DNA of 64,000 nucleotides from Rubrivivax sp. (GTDB lineage Bacteria > Pseudomonadota > Gammaproteobacteria > Burkholderiales > Burkholderiaceae_C). The stretch spans positions 1 through 64,000 of the forward strand of contig JADCGP010000006.1 in NCBI GenBank assembly GCA_020248915.1, written 5' to 3'. Each line of letters opens with the position of its first letter. The first letter of the stretch is position 1. Below, in pieces: positions 1-9,027 of this stretch. The notes below the pieces were generated by a model, which did no database searches, had not been told where the DNA came from, and worked only from the letters and a program-made list of their open reading frames with translations. Both the position numbers and the translations under genes were made by a program.

Positions 1-1
1 A

Positions 2-140
2 GCCGGGCGCGAGCCCGGGCTGACTTCTTGGGGGAGCGCTCACGTGCGCGCAGCGCAGGTGAGCGATCACCAGAAGGGGGTTCGGGGGCGATGACCCGCA
101 GGGTCATCCTCGGCTTTGCCGAGCCGGGCGCGAGCCCGGG
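2..140. repeat. duplicated GCGA-loop hairpin at left edge
   Basis: Two near-identical short hairpins, CCGGGC-GCGA-GCCCGG, sit at 3-18 and 124-139, each preceded by G and followed by GGC/GGC-like bases. Between them lies another perfect inverted repeat, ATGACCC-gca-GGGTCAT, at 91-107. No gene is recognisable in 1-221, so this is intergenic sequence or the tail of a feature outside the window. The hairpins could be terminators of a gene to the left or members of a dispersed palindromic repeat. The pairing is directly visible; the role is unknown. Confidence 0.5.
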
Positions 141-179
141 CCCACAGCCGACCAGGGCCATCCGGCACCCGCCAGCAAG

Positions 180-203
180 ACGGCCCGCCGAGGCGGGCCG
201 TTT
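180..203 (-). terminator. probable terminator of the cytochrome c' gene
   Basis: A 9-10 bp perfect stem, CGGCCCGCC/GGCGGGCCG with a tiny loop at 190-191, starts about 20 bp beyond the cytochrome c' stop codon. The T stretch (TTT at 201-203) is on the plus-strand side, so it is stronger in the plus direction and may act both ways. Confidence 0.5.
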
Positions 204-221
204 CGTGGGCGCGGACGCTGG

Positions 222-677
222 TCAGGGGTTACGGTAATCGTCGTGGCAGGCCTTGCAGGACTGGCCGACGGCACCGAAAGCCGGGCGCAGGTTGTCCAGG
301 CTGTTGGTGCGTGCGGCAGCGAGCAGCTTGGCCACCTCGCCTTCCATCCTCCTGGCGGCGTCGTCGAACTTGGCCCGCTCGCTCCAGATCTTCGGCGAGG
401 CGCCGCCCTTGGCCGAGCCGGCCGTGCCCTCGACGAAGCCCGCCCAGTGGACGCGGGACAGCGCGGAGACGACCTCGGCGTTGGCCACGGCGGCCGCGGC
501 GTCGTAGGGCGTGCGGTTGTTGACCATCGCGCCGATGCGACCGAAGTGATTGGCCATCACGAACATCGAGCTCTGGCGGTACTTGATCGCGTCCTCGGGC
601 TTCTGGAACTGGGCCGATGCAGGCAATGACAGCGCCAGGGCGGCCATCGTGGCGGCGGCGGCGATCAGACGATTCAT
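222..677 (-). CDS. cytochrome c' (class II c-type cytochrome, c556-like)
   Basis: The product is 151 aa with a Sec signal peptide of about 22 residues ending ASA-Q. The mature part is helical and ends in a single CKACH haem-binding motif at about residues 141-145, close to the C-terminus, which is the hallmark of class II cytochromes c (four-helix bundle). An arginine-rich first helix (IKYRQSSMFVMANHFGRIG) matches cytochrome c'/c556. It acts in the periplasm; family members bind NO/CO or carry electrons. It is divergent from a cytochrome b561 gene 207 bp away, a pairing often seen with cytochrome c', which suggests the b561 is its redox partner. The start is the only Met placing the signal peptide at the N-terminus. 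Confidence 0.9.
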   Translation of the reverse strand: MNRLIAAAATMAALALSLPASAQFQKPEDAIKYRQSSMFVMANHFGRIGAMVNNRTPYDAAAAVANAEVVSALSRVHWAGFVEGTAGSAKGGASPKIWSERAKFDDAARRMEGEVAKLLAAARTNSLDNLRPAFGAVGQSCKACHDDYRNP

Positions 678-884
678 GCTGGACGCTCCGAGAGGTGTGA
701 GGAGAGGTGACCGTTCTGCTCTGCAGCCGGCCTGCCGAGTGTACGCAGTCTCGGGCGGTTGCACCCACTCACCGTTGCGGTTGCGGCCGCGGCCTTGGCA
801 GGCGGCCTGCCGCACGCTCGGAAGCGCGGTATGGTTACGCCTCATCAGACCCTGTCCGGGGCGTCTCGCCCCGGCCCGCGCCCC

Positions 885-1580
885 ATGGCCCATCCTCCCG
901 TCCAGCAGCCTGCCGCGGTGCAACCGGTGCGGGTCTGGGACCTCCCCACCCGGCTCTTCCACTGGACCCTGGCGCTGGCGGTCGTCGGATCGGTGGTCAC
1001 CGCCAAGATCGGCGGCAACGCGATGGTCTGGCACTTCCGCCTCGGCTACGTCGTCTTCGCGCTGCTCGCGTTCCGTCTGCTGTGGGGCCTGTTCGGCGGG
1101 CGCTGGTCGCGCTTCGCGAGCTTCCTCTACACCCCGGGAGCCGTCGTCCGCTACCTGCGGGGGCAGGCGCGCCCGGGCGAGCACCTGGAGGTCGGCCACA
1201 GCCCGCTCGGCAGCCTCTCGGTCTTCGCGCTGCTGGCGCTGCTGGCGGTGCAGGTGGGCACCGGGCTCGTCAGCGACGACGAGATCGCCAACGTCGGGCC
1301 GCTCAACCGCCATGTCGCCACCGACATCGGCCTTGCTGCCACCGGCTGGCACAAGGAGTGGGGCTCGAACATCCTGATCGGGCTGGTCGTGCTGCACGTG
1401 GCGGCGATCCTGTTCTACTTCGTGGGCCGCAAGGTGAACCTGATCCGCCCGATGCTCAGCGGCGACAAGCTGCTGCCCCCGGGCACGCCCGTTTCGGCCG
1501 ACGGCGCCGGGCGACGTGCATTCGCGGCATTGCTGCTGGCGCTTTGCGCCGCGGGCGTGGCCTGGGTGGTGCTGCGCTGA
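885..1580 (+). CDS. cytochrome b561 family protein
   Basis: The product is 231 aa with about five hydrophobic segments and histidines placed for b-haem ligation: RLFHW near residue 24, WHFRLGY near 48, and HVA in the C-terminal half. The opening VRVWDLPTRLFHW motif is characteristic of the Ni/Fe-hydrogenase-type cytochrome b561 family. It is a membrane electron carrier between quinol and periplasmic cytochromes. ATG 885 is chosen because the family motif starts about 15 residues later; an in-frame ATG at 831 would add an unconserved extension. It lies divergent from the cytochrome c' gene, and the pair probably works together. Confidence 0.85.
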   Translation: MAHPPVQQPAAVQPVRVWDLPTRLFHWTLALAVVGSVVTAKIGGNAMVWHFRLGYVVFALLAFRLLWGLFGGRWSRFASFLYTPGAVVRYLRGQARPGEHLEVGHSPLGSLSVFALLALLAVQVGTGLVSDDEIANVGPLNRHVATDIGLAATGWHKEWGSNILIGLVVLHVAAILFYFVGRKVNLIRPMLSGDKLLPPGTPVSADGAGRRAFAALLLALCAAGVAWVVLR

Positions 1581-1600
1581 CCCGGGTGCCGGGACGGGCC

Positions 1601-2110
1601 ATGGAGCAGCAGGTCTGCATGCAGGTCGTGCCCGCAGGCGATCCTGCCCTCGACGCCGTGCGCGCCCTGTTCCGCGAGTACGCCGCTTCGCTGGGCGTCG
1701 ACCTGTGCTTCCAGAACTTCGAGCAGGAGCTGTCGGCCCTGCCGGGCGAGTACGCCGCGCCCCCGGGTGTGCTGCTGTTGGCCACCGTCGGCGGCGAGCC
1801 CGCCGGCTGCGGCGCGCTGCGCGCGCTGCGCGAGGCCGACTACCCCAACGCCTGCGAGATGAAGCGCCTCTTCGTCCGCCCGGCGTTCCGCGGCCTCGGC
1901 CTGGGGCGGCGCCTGGCGCAGGCGCTGATGGACCATGCCGTGCGCGCCGGCTACGACACGATGCTGCTGGACACCCTCGACGACATGGAGGCGGCGCGCG
2001 GGATGTACGCGTCGCTCGGCTTCGAGGAGATCCCGCCGTACTACTTCAACCCGATCCCGGGCGCGCACTACCTGAAGGTCGACCTCGACGCGCCGGCCAC
2101 GCGCCGTTGA
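1601..2110 (+). CDS. GNAT family N-acetyltransferase
   Basis: The product is 169 aa with a clear GNAT fold. The acetyl-CoA pyrophosphate-binding motif A (RLFVRPAFRGLGLGRRL) is near residues 85-105, followed by the late-fold ARGMYASLGFEEIPPY segment. It transfers an acetyl group from acetyl-CoA to an amine; the substrate cannot be read from sequence. It starts 20 bp after the cytochrome b561 stop and may be cotranscribed, though no functional link is evident. Confidence 0.85.
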   Translation: MEQQVCMQVVPAGDPALDAVRALFREYAASLGVDLCFQNFEQELSALPGEYAAPPGVLLLATVGGEPAGCGALRALREADYPNACEMKRLFVRPAFRGLGLGRRLAQALMDHAVRAGYDTMLLDTLDDMEAARGMYASLGFEEIPPYYFNPIPGAHYLKVDLDAPATRR

Positions 2111-2144
2111 GCGCGCGCCGGCGGCGGGCGCCTGCCGATGCGGC

Positions 2145-3029
2145 ATGATCGGCCGCATGTCGTCCCCGAACCCCACCCCCGGCCCGGCCCTGGAACTGCG
2201 CAGCGGCGAGCTGCGCCTGGCGCTGCGCCCCGACCTCGGCGGCTGCATCGCCGGCCTGTGGCGCGGCGAACTCCCCGTGCTGCGCAGCACCGAGCCCGAT
2301 GCGCTGGCCAGCGCGCGCCTGTCGGCGTGCTACCCGCTCGCGCCCTACTCCAACCGGCTCGGCTACCGGCGCTTCCGCTGGCAGGGGCGCGAGTACACGA
2401 CGCAGCCCAATTTCGACGACAGCCCGCACTCGGTGCACGGGGTGGCGTGGCAGCGGCCGTGGCAGGAGCTCGCGGCCGGCGCCGACCAGGCCGAGCTCGT
2501 CTGCCGCCACGAGGCCGACGCGCACTGGCCGTTCGCGTTCACGCTGCACCAGCGCGTCGTGCTGCAGCCGGCAGCGCTGGAGCTGCACCTGGCGTTCACG
2601 AACGACGCCCCGGCCGCGCAGCCGGCCGGCCTCGGCTGGCACCCCTACTTCCCGAAGCGCTCGCGCAGCCGGCTGCACGCCGAGCTCACCGACCGCTGGG
2701 ATCCCGACGCGAGTGGCCTGCCGGTGCGCAAGGCCGCGCAGCCGGCGGGCATCGACGGCGACGTCGCCCACCTCGACTTCGACCACTGCTTCGAGGGCTG
2801 GCGCGGCGCCGCGCGCATCCGCGACGAGAAGCTCTCGCTGCGGCTGACCTCCTCGCTGTCCTACCTCGTCGTGTTCACGCCGCAGACGCGGCCCTACTAC
2901 TGCGTCGAGCCGGTCAGCCACCTCAGCAACGCGATCCACATGGCCGACCCGCTGGCCCACGGCCTGCGCAGCGTGCCGCCCGGCGCGACGGTCGACGCCT
3001 GGATGCGGCTCGAGGTGGCGCCGGCATGA
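2145..3029 (+). CDS. aldose 1-epimerase
   Basis: The product is 294 aa of the galactose mutarotase-like fold. Visible family features are the substrate-site segment APYSNRLG, the HSVHGVAW histidine region, GLGWHPYF with its His, and a C-terminal glutamate in YYCVEPVSH. It interconverts alpha and beta anomers of aldoses in the cytoplasm. The start is ATG 2145 or ATG 2157, with nothing to separate them. The stop overlaps the start of the next gene (ATGA), so epimerase and lactonase are translationally coupled, consistent with a sugar-oxidation pathway. Confidence 0.88.
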   Translation: MIGRMSSPNPTPGPALELRSGELRLALRPDLGGCIAGLWRGELPVLRSTEPDALASARLSACYPLAPYSNRLGYRRFRWQGREYTTQPNFDDSPHSVHGVAWQRPWQELAAGADQAELVCRHEADAHWPFAFTLHQRVVLQPAALELHLAFTNDAPAAQPAGLGWHPYFPKRSRSRLHAELTDRWDPDASGLPVRKAAQPAGIDGDVAHLDFDHCFEGWRGAARIRDEKLSLRLTSSLSYLVVFTPQTRPYYCVEPVSHLSNAIHMADPLAHGLRSVPPGATVDAWMRLEVAPA

Positions 3030-3943
3030 ACGCCGGCGCACCGCCGGACGGCTGGCAGCCGCTGCCGGTGCCGCCGGCGGGCCTCGGCGAGTCGCCGTTC
3101 TGGCATCCGGACGAGGCGGCGCTGTACTGGGTGGACATCCCGGGACGCGCGCTGCACCGCTGGCACCCGGCGACGGCGTCGCACCGGCAGTGGCCGCTGC
3201 CGGCCGACCCGGGCTGCATCGCGCCGCTGCCGGCCGGCGGGCTGCTGGTCGCGCTTCGCGACGGCCTGTGGACCTTCGACACCGCGGCCGGCCGCCCGCT
3301 CGAGCGGCTGGCCGCGGCGCCGTACGACCCCGCGCTGCAGCGCTTCAACGACGGCCGCGCCGACCCGCAGGGGCGCATGTGGGTGGCCACGATCCACGAA
3401 CCGCGCGACGCGCCCCGTGCCGCGCTGTACCGCCTGGCCGGCGGTCGGCTCGACCGCATCGCGGGCGAGGCGACGGTGGGCAACGGCCTGGCCTTCAGCC
3501 CCGAGGGCACGACGCTGTACTGGGCCGACACCACCGCGCACCGGGTGGACGCGTTCGACTTCGAGCCCGTGGGCGGCACGCCGAGCCGGCGCCGCGTGTT
3601 CGCGCAGTTCGAACCGCGCGCGGCCGGCGCGCCGCCGCAGGCCTACGGCGGCCGGCCCGACGGCGCCGCGGTGGACGCCGAGGGCGCCTACTGGGTGGCG
3701 ATGTACGAGGGCGCCCGGCTGCTGCGGTTGGCGCCGGACGGCGGCGTGCTCGCCGAGCTGCCGCTGCCGGTGCGCTGCCCGACGATGCCCTGCTTCGGCG
3801 GGCCCGACCTCAGGACGCTGTTCGTCACCACGGCGCGCGACCGGCGGCCCCCCGACGAGCTGGCGCGCACGCCGTGGGCCGGCCGGGTGCTGTGGCGGCA
3901 GGTCGACGTGCCCGGGCTGCCGGTGAACTTCGCGCGGGTCTAG
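3026..3943 (+). CDS. SMP-30/gluconolactonase family protein
   Basis: The product is 305 aa, a six-bladed propeller of the SMP-30/gluconolactonase/LRE type. Metal-site residues are recognisable: Glu in GLGESPFWHP, Asn-Asp in RFNDGRADPQG, Asn in VGNGLAFSPEG, and Asp in RPDGAAVDAEG. It hydrolyses sugar lactones. ATG 3026 overlaps the aldose epimerase stop by 4 nt. The coupling suggests oxidation of an aldose through a lactone, but the actual sugar is unknown. Confidence 0.87.
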   Translation: MNAGAPPDGWQPLPVPPAGLGESPFWHPDEAALYWVDIPGRALHRWHPATASHRQWPLPADPGCIAPLPAGGLLVALRDGLWTFDTAAGRPLERLAAAPYDPALQRFNDGRADPQGRMWVATIHEPRDAPRAALYRLAGGRLDRIAGEATVGNGLAFSPEGTTLYWADTTAHRVDAFDFEPVGGTPSRRRVFAQFEPRAAGAPPQAYGGRPDGAAVDAEGAYWVAMYEGARLLRLAPDGGVLAELPLPVRCPTMPCFGGPDLRTLFVTTARDRRPPDELARTPWAGRVLWRQVDVPGLPVNFARV

Positions 3944-3956
3944 CGAGCGGGCCCGC

Positions 3957-5570
3957 ATGGCGAGCGCCGATCCGCAGGCTGCCGACCGCGCCGTGCTGCT
4001 GGCGCGCCTGGCCGAGCCGCGCGCCTGGGACCTGGCCGTCATCGGCGGGGGGGCCACGGGTCTGGGCATCGCGCTGGACGCCGCGGCGCGCGGGTTCGCG
4101 GTCGTGCTCGTCGAGTCGCACGACTTCGCCGAAGGCACCAGCTCGCGTGCCACCAAGCTCGCCCACGGCGGCGTGCGCTACCTCGGCCAGGGCAACATCG
4201 GCCTGGTGCGCGAGGCCCTCGCCGAGCGCGCGGCGATGCTGGCCAACGCGCCGCACCTGGCGCAGCCGCTGCCCTTCGTGATGCCGGCCTACCAGTGGTG
4301 GGAGCGCGGCTTCTACGGCGTCGGCCTGAAGGCCTACGATGCCCTGGCCGGCCGTCAGGCGCTGGGCGGCACCGAGTGGCTGTCGGCGCGGCGCACGCTC
4401 GAGCTGCTGCCCGGCGCGCGCGCGCAGGGCCTGCACGGCGGCGTGCGCTACTGGGACGGCCAGTTCGACGACGCGCGCTTCGCGCTGGCGCTGGCGCGCA
4501 CGGCGGCGGCGCGCGGCGCACTGTGCGTCAACCACGTGGCCGCGGTGGGCCTGGTGCGCGAGGCCGGCCGCGTGCGCGGCCTGGTCTGGCGCGACCAGGA
4601 CCCGTCGCTCGGCGGCCGCACCGAGGGCACGCTGCGCGCGCACTGCGTCGTCAACGCGACCGGCGTGTGGGTCGACCAGGTGCGCGACATGGACCACGAC
4701 GAAGGCGCGCCGGCACGTCCCCCGCTGGTGGCGCCGAGCCAGGGCGTGCACCTGATCGTCGAGCGCGACTTCCTGCCCGGCAGCCACGCGCTGCTGGTGC
4801 CCCGGACCGCAGACGGCCGCGTGCTGTTCGCGGTACCGTGGCTGGGCAAGGTGATCCTGGGCACCACCGACACGCCACGGCCCGACGTCGTGCGCGAGCC
4901 GGTGCCCTACGCGGCCGACGTCGAGTTCATCCTCTCGGAGGCCGGGCGCTACCTGGCGCGGGCGCCGCGCCGCGAGGACGTGCGCTCGATCTGGGTCGGC
5001 CTGCGCCCGCTGGTGCGCCCCCAGGGCGACGACGGGGAGCCGACCCGGGAGCTGTCGCGCGAGCACACGGTGCTCGTCGGTCGCTCGGGCCTGGTCACGG
5101 TGACCGGCGGCAAGTGGACGACCTACCGCGCGATGGCCGAGGACGTGCTCGCGCGCGCGATGGCGCGCGGCCTGCTGCCGCCGCGCCGCGGCGGCGTGAC
5201 CGCGCGGCTGCCGCTGGTCGGCGCCGCGGCCGGCCGTCCGCTGGCCGAGCCGCCCGGCGAGCACCTGTACGGCAGCGAGGCCGACGCGCTGCGGGCGCTG
5301 CCCGGGGCCTCGAGCTGGCTGTGGCGCGACGGCAGCGGCGCGCGGGCCGGCGGGTTGAGCGAGGCGATGGTGCGCTTCGCGGCGCGCCACGAGATGGCGC
5401 GCTCGGTGGGCGACGTGCTGGCGCGGCGATCGCGGCTGCTGTTCCTCGACGCCGCCGAGGCCGCGCGCGCGGCGCCGGCGGTGGCACGCATCCTGGAGCA
5501 GGAGCTGGGCCGCGAGGTCGACGTCGCGCCGTTCGAGGCGCTGGCGCTGCAGTACCGCACGCTGCCCTGA
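3957..5570 (+). CDS. glpD: glycerol-3-phosphate dehydrogenase (FAD, aerobic)
   Basis: The product is 537 aa, the normal length for GlpD. The N-terminal FAD-binding motif GGGATGLGIALDAAARG is at residues 28-44, followed by the family signature EGTSSRATKLAHGGVRYL. The C-terminal DAO_C domain follows TVTGGKWTTYRAMAED. The enzyme is a peripheral inner-membrane flavoprotein oxidising sn-glycerol-3-phosphate to dihydroxyacetone phosphate with quinone as acceptor. It starts 13 bp after the lactonase gene. No glpR or glpF is nearby; glpK is at the far end of the window. Confidence 0.95.
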   Translation: MASADPQAADRAVLLARLAEPRAWDLAVIGGGATGLGIALDAAARGFAVVLVESHDFAEGTSSRATKLAHGGVRYLGQGNIGLVREALAERAAMLANAPHLAQPLPFVMPAYQWWERGFYGVGLKAYDALAGRQALGGTEWLSARRTLELLPGARAQGLHGGVRYWDGQFDDARFALALARTAAARGALCVNHVAAVGLVREAGRVRGLVWRDQDPSLGGRTEGTLRAHCVVNATGVWVDQVRDMDHDEGAPARPPLVAPSQGVHLIVERDFLPGSHALLVPRTADGRVLFAVPWLGKVILGTTDTPRPDVVREPVPYAADVEFILSEAGRYLARAPRREDVRSIWVGLRPLVRPQGDDGEPTRELSREHTVLVGRSGLVTVTGGKWTTYRAMAEDVLARAMARGLLPPRRGGVTARLPLVGAAAGRPLAEPPGEHLYGSEADALRALPGASSWLWRDGSGARAGGLSEAMVRFAARHEMARSVGDVLARRSRLLFLDAAEAARAAPAVARILEQELGREVDVAPFEALALQYRTLP

Positions 5571-5610
5571 CGGGGCGCGCGGCTGCGGGAGGGCCAGGGG
5601 CCGCGCCGCC

Positions 5611-6228
5611 CTACATCGGCGCGTACTTCACCGAGCAGCCGTAGGGCCGGGTCTGGGCCACCGTCACCGGCTTGCCGGCGAGCGTCTCGGCGAGCGCCGC
5701 CTTGACGTGGTTGGTGGCGCCGGCGATGTCGGCGGGGTTCGCGGTGGGCTTGCTGTCGATCGCGCCGGCGTAGACGAGCGTGCCGGACGGATCGATCACG
5801 TACATGTGCGGCGTCGTGCGCGCGCCATAAGCCCGGCCGACCGTGCCGTCGGCGTCCATCAGCGTGTGCGTGGCCCCCGCGCCGTGCTGCTTCATCCACG
5901 CCGCCAGCGCGGCCGGCGCCATGTGGTCGCCGTGCCCCGCGGCGGTGGAGTTGATCGCGAGCCAGATCACGCCGCGGGCCGTGGCCTCCTTCTGCGTGCC
6001 CGGCAGGTTGCCGCTGCCGTAGTGCTTGACGACGAACGGGCAGCCCGGGTTCACCCACTCGAGCACGACGTGCCGGCCCTTGAAGTCGGCCAGCGCGACG
6101 GTCTTGCCGCCGGTGTCGACCGCGCGGAAGGCGGGCGCGGGCTGACCCACGGTGGCGGGTGCGGCCTGCGCCGTGGTGGCGGCCGCGGCCAGGGCCAGCA
6201 GCGCGGCGGCGAGGGTGTTTCGGGGCAT
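5611..6228 (-). CDS. redoxin/AhpC-TSA-like secreted thioredoxin-fold protein
   Basis: The product is 205 aa with an Ala-rich signal peptide of about 22 residues. The thioredoxin-fold core carries NPGCPFVVKHY near residues 58-68: a single Cys followed by Pro-Phe, not a CxxC pair. A second Cys lies near the C-terminus in RPYGCSVKY. This resembles peroxiredoxin-like (AhpC/TSA) proteins with a peroxidatic Cys plus a distant partner, acting in the periplasm. It lies 19 bp downstream of a DsbD-type reductase in the same orientation, so it is a plausible client of that reductase. The reaction itself is inferred. Confidence 0.8.
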   Translation of the reverse strand: MPRNTLAAALLALAAAATTAQAAPATVGQPAPAFRAVDTGGKTVALADFKGRHVVLEWVNPGCPFVVKHYGSGNLPGTQKEATARGVIWLAINSTAAGHGDHMAPAALAAWMKQHGAGATHTLMDADGTVGRAYGARTTPHMYVIDPSGTLVYAGAIDSKPTANPADIAGATNHVKAALAETLAGKPVTVAQTRPYGCSVKYAPM

Positions 6229-6247
6229 CGTCGTTCCTCGGCAGGGT

Positions 6248-8404
6248 TCAGCCCGGCAGCGCAGCGAGCGCGCGCTGCATGCCGGGCACGGTCAGGATCT
6301 CGCCCAGCAGCACAGGCGCGGCGCCGCCGGGGGCGTGCAGCACGTAGACGGGGACGCCGCTGCGTCCCATCCGCGCGAGCTCGGCGCTGATCGCGTCGTC
6401 GCGCCGGGTCCAGTCGGCGCGCAGCAGCAGCACGCGCCTGGCGTCGAAGGCGCGCAGCACCTCGGGGTCGTCGAGCACGGTGCGCTTGTTGAACTGGCAG
6501 GTCACGCACCAGGCCGCCGTGAAGTCCACGAACACCGGGCGCCCTTCGGCCAGCGCGGCACGCACCTGCTCGGCGGTCCAAGGCTGCCAGCGCTCGTCGG
6601 CTGCCACGGCGCGGGCCGTCGCCTCGTGCCGCAGCGCGGGCACCGCCCAGGCCAGCGCGACGGCGAGCAGCGCGACGGCGGCCACGCCGAAGCCGCGGCG
6701 GGCGCGCGGGCCGAGGGCCGGTGCGCCCAGGGCCCAGGCAGTCAACGCCACGGCCACCAGCAGCCCGAGCAGCGCCGCGGCGCCGTCGATGCCGGCCTGC
6801 TGGCCGAGCACCCACACCAGCCACACGACGGTGGCGAACATCGGGAAGGCCATCAGCGTGCGGAAGTGCGCCATCCACGGCCCGGGCCGCGGCAGCCGCG
6901 CGGACAGACCCGGCCATGCACAGGCGGCCAGGTAGGGCAGCGCCATGCCCAGGCCGAGCGTGGCGAACACCGCCAGCGCCTGCCAAGCCGGCAGCGTGAC
7001 CGCGAAGCCGAGCGACGCGCCCATGAAGGGCGCCGTGCACGGCGAGGCCACCGCCACCGCGACGACGCCGGTGAGCAGCGAGTCGGCCAGCGGGTGCCGG
7101 GCGCGCGCACCGAGCCAGGCCGAGGGCAGCAGGGTGCCGATCTCGAAAGCGCCGGCGAGGTTCAGGCCGATCAGCGCGAACAGCACCGCCAGCGCGGCCA
7201 CGAAGGCCGGCGACTGCAGCTGGAAGCCCCAGCCGATCTGCTCGCCCCCGGCGCGCAGCGCAAGCATCAGCGCGGCCAGCGCGACGAACGACAGCACCAC
7301 GCCCGCGGTGTAGGCCAGCCCGCCGGCCAGCAGCGTGCGCCGCGCGCCGGCGTGCTGCGCGAAGCCGTACAGCTTCAGCGACAGCACCGGGAACACGCAG
7401 GGCATCAGGTTCAGCAGCAGCCCGCCGGCCAGCGCCAGCGCGAGGGCCAGCCCGAGGCCGAGCGGCGCCACGGCCGCGGCCGGCGCCGGCGCTGGCGCCG
7501 TTGCCGCGGCGGCCGCGCCGGGCGCGGGCAGCGGCGGCCATGGCGTGGTCACTGCGGCCGTGACGGCCAGGCCGCCGTCACGGCCGGCCGTGGTCAGCAC
7601 CAGCGGCATCGCGGCGGGGCCGGCGCTGCGCGCGGGGTCGAGCGGCACGCGCGCTTGCCAGGAGGCGCCGTCCCAGCGCGTCTCGGGCCGGGCCGCATTG
7701 GCCAGCACGCCGGCGGTCTCGGCGAACAGGTCGAGCGCGCGGCCCTGCCAGTCGGCGGGCAGCCCGGCCACCCGCACGACGAGGGCGCCGTCCCTCACCT
7801 CGGCGCTCGCCTGCGCGCCGGGCACCGGCTGGGGCAGCGCCGCGCGCGCGGCGGCGAACAGCGCTGCATGGCCCGCGGACGCGGCCTGTGCCGGCACGCT
7901 GAGCGCGAAGTCGCCGCCTTCCGGGATGCAGACGTCCTTGCACACCAGCCAGTCGGCGCGCAATCGGACATCGAGCGCCGGGCCGGCAAAGCCCGCCGGC
8001 ACCTGCACCGTCACGGGCAGCAGCACCGTGCCCTCGTAGCCGTAGTTCATCAGCGGCCCCAGCGGAAGCCGCTTCGGCGCCGGCCAGTCGATGTCGCCGG
8101 GCGCCAACCCGGCCGCCAGGGTCCACTCGAAGCGCGTGGGCAGGCCCGAGTCGCCGGGGTTCTTCCAGTAGGTGTGCCAGTGCGGCTGGTGCTCGATCTT
8201 CAGGCCGAGCTGCAGCGGCTTGCCCGGTGCAACCCCCTCCGGTGCGTGGGCCACCAGCTCGGCCCGCACCTGGGGCGTGGTGACCACGGCACCTGCGGCA
8301 GCGGCTGGCTGCGCGAGGAACAGGCCCGCCGATGCGACGGCAGCCGCGAGGGCGGCCGCGCCGGGGGTGCGCCAGCGTGCGATCGACAGGACAGGGCAGG
8401 GCAT
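6248..8404 (-). CDS. DsbD-family protein-disulfide reductase
   Basis: The product is 718 aa with three parts. A signal peptide and periplasmic N-terminal domain contains VCKDVCIPE. A polytopic core follows with MPCVFPVLSLK and ASPCTAPFMG, the two membrane cysteines that shuttle electrons. The C-terminal thioredoxin domain carries WCVTC. It moves reducing equivalents from cytoplasmic thioredoxin to periplasmic thiol proteins (cytochrome c maturation, Dsb isomerases, redoxins). Length and organisation fit the DsbD/ScsB group. The start at 8404 places the signal peptide correctly; no strong ribosome-binding site is seen. The downstream redoxin is a likely partner. Confidence 0.9.
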   Translation of the reverse strand: MPCPVLSIARWRTPGAAALAAAVASAGLFLAQPAAAAGAVVTTPQVRAELVAHAPEGVAPGKPLQLGLKIEHQPHWHTYWKNPGDSGLPTRFEWTLAAGLAPGDIDWPAPKRLPLGPLMNYGYEGTVLLPVTVQVPAGFAGPALDVRLRADWLVCKDVCIPEGGDFALSVPAQAASAGHAALFAAARAALPQPVPGAQASAEVRDGALVVRVAGLPADWQGRALDLFAETAGVLANAARPETRWDGASWQARVPLDPARSAGPAAMPLVLTTAGRDGGLAVTAAVTTPWPPLPAPGAAAAATAPAPAPAAAVAPLGLGLALALALAGGLLLNLMPCVFPVLSLKLYGFAQHAGARRTLLAGGLAYTAGVVLSFVALAALMLALRAGGEQIGWGFQLQSPAFVAALAVLFALIGLNLAGAFEIGTLLPSAWLGARARHPLADSLLTGVVAVAVASPCTAPFMGASLGFAVTLPAWQALAVFATLGLGMALPYLAACAWPGLSARLPRPGPWMAHFRTLMAFPMFATVVWLVWVLGQQAGIDGAAALLGLLVAVALTAWALGAPALGPRARRGFGVAAVALLAVALAWAVPALRHEATARAVAADERWQPWTAEQVRAALAEGRPVFVDFTAAWCVTCQFNKRTVLDDPEVLRAFDARRVLLLRADWTRRDDAISAELARMGRSGVPVYVLHAPGGAAPVLLGEILTVPGMQRALAALPG

Positions 8405-8487
8405 CGGATGCTTCGACGGCTGGGACGGGGCGCGGTTCCGCCCAGGGGAAGTTCGTGGCGGCACGCCTCCCGCGGGTTCAGAGGCCA

Positions 8488-9027
8488 TCAGGGCGCCGAG
8501 CTGCCGCGGGTGGCCTGGCGCCGGCTGCGGGCGACCACCCTCCAATGAAACCACAAGCGCGAGCCGACCCGCACCAGCAGGTAGCCGGCCCCGGCGCCGC
8601 CGACGGCGAACAGCGCCATGCCGACCAGCGTCGGCCAGCCGAAGGCGCGGATCATCGCCAGCGCGCCGTCGGCCTCGAGATTGGGCGGCGGCCCGCCGGG
8701 AACGATCAGCGAGCCGACCTGGTAGGCCAGCAGCAGCCAGAAGCCGACCGTGAACGGGTTGGTCAGGAAGGTGATCGCCGCCGCGACCGGGATGTTCGCG
8801 CGCCACCAGACGCAGTGCGCCGCGGCCACCACGATCTGCGCAAACGGGATCGCGAACGCCCAGAAGATGCCAATGGCCACGCCCCGTGCGAGCGGCTCGG
8901 GCCGGCTCGCCCACAGTGCCGGATCGGCCAGGCGGTGCGCCACCGGGCGCAGCCAGCGCACCCGCTGCAGCTCGTTCGCGGTGGGAAGCCTGCCGCGCAG
9001 GTGCAGCAGCCAGTGCTTCAGTGCCAT
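8488..9027 (-). CDS. DUF2062 membrane protein
   Basis: The product is 179 aa. It opens with the typical DUF2062 segment and continues with SRPEPLARGVAIGIFWAFAIPF and FLTNPFTVGFWLLLAY, conserved in this family, plus three or four membrane segments. The function of DUF2062 proteins is not established. It is encoded upstream of the DsbD gene on the same strand with an 83 bp gap, and divergent from the ATP synthase operon. Confidence 0.85.
   Translation of the reverse strand: MALKHWLLHLRGRLPTANELQRVRWLRPVAHRLADPALWASRPEPLARGVAIGIFWAFAIPFAQIVVAAAHCVWWRANIPVAAAITFLTNPFTVGFWLLLAYQVGSLIVPGGPPPNLEADGALAMIRAFGWPTLVGMALFAVGGAGAGYLLVRVGSRLWFHWRVVARSRRQATRGSSAP

Noticed and set aside
116..523. Open reading frame of 135 codons on the plus strand
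   Set aside because: It is arginine/proline-rich, has no domain, and overlaps the cytochrome c' gene on the other strand. It is a GC-driven shadow.
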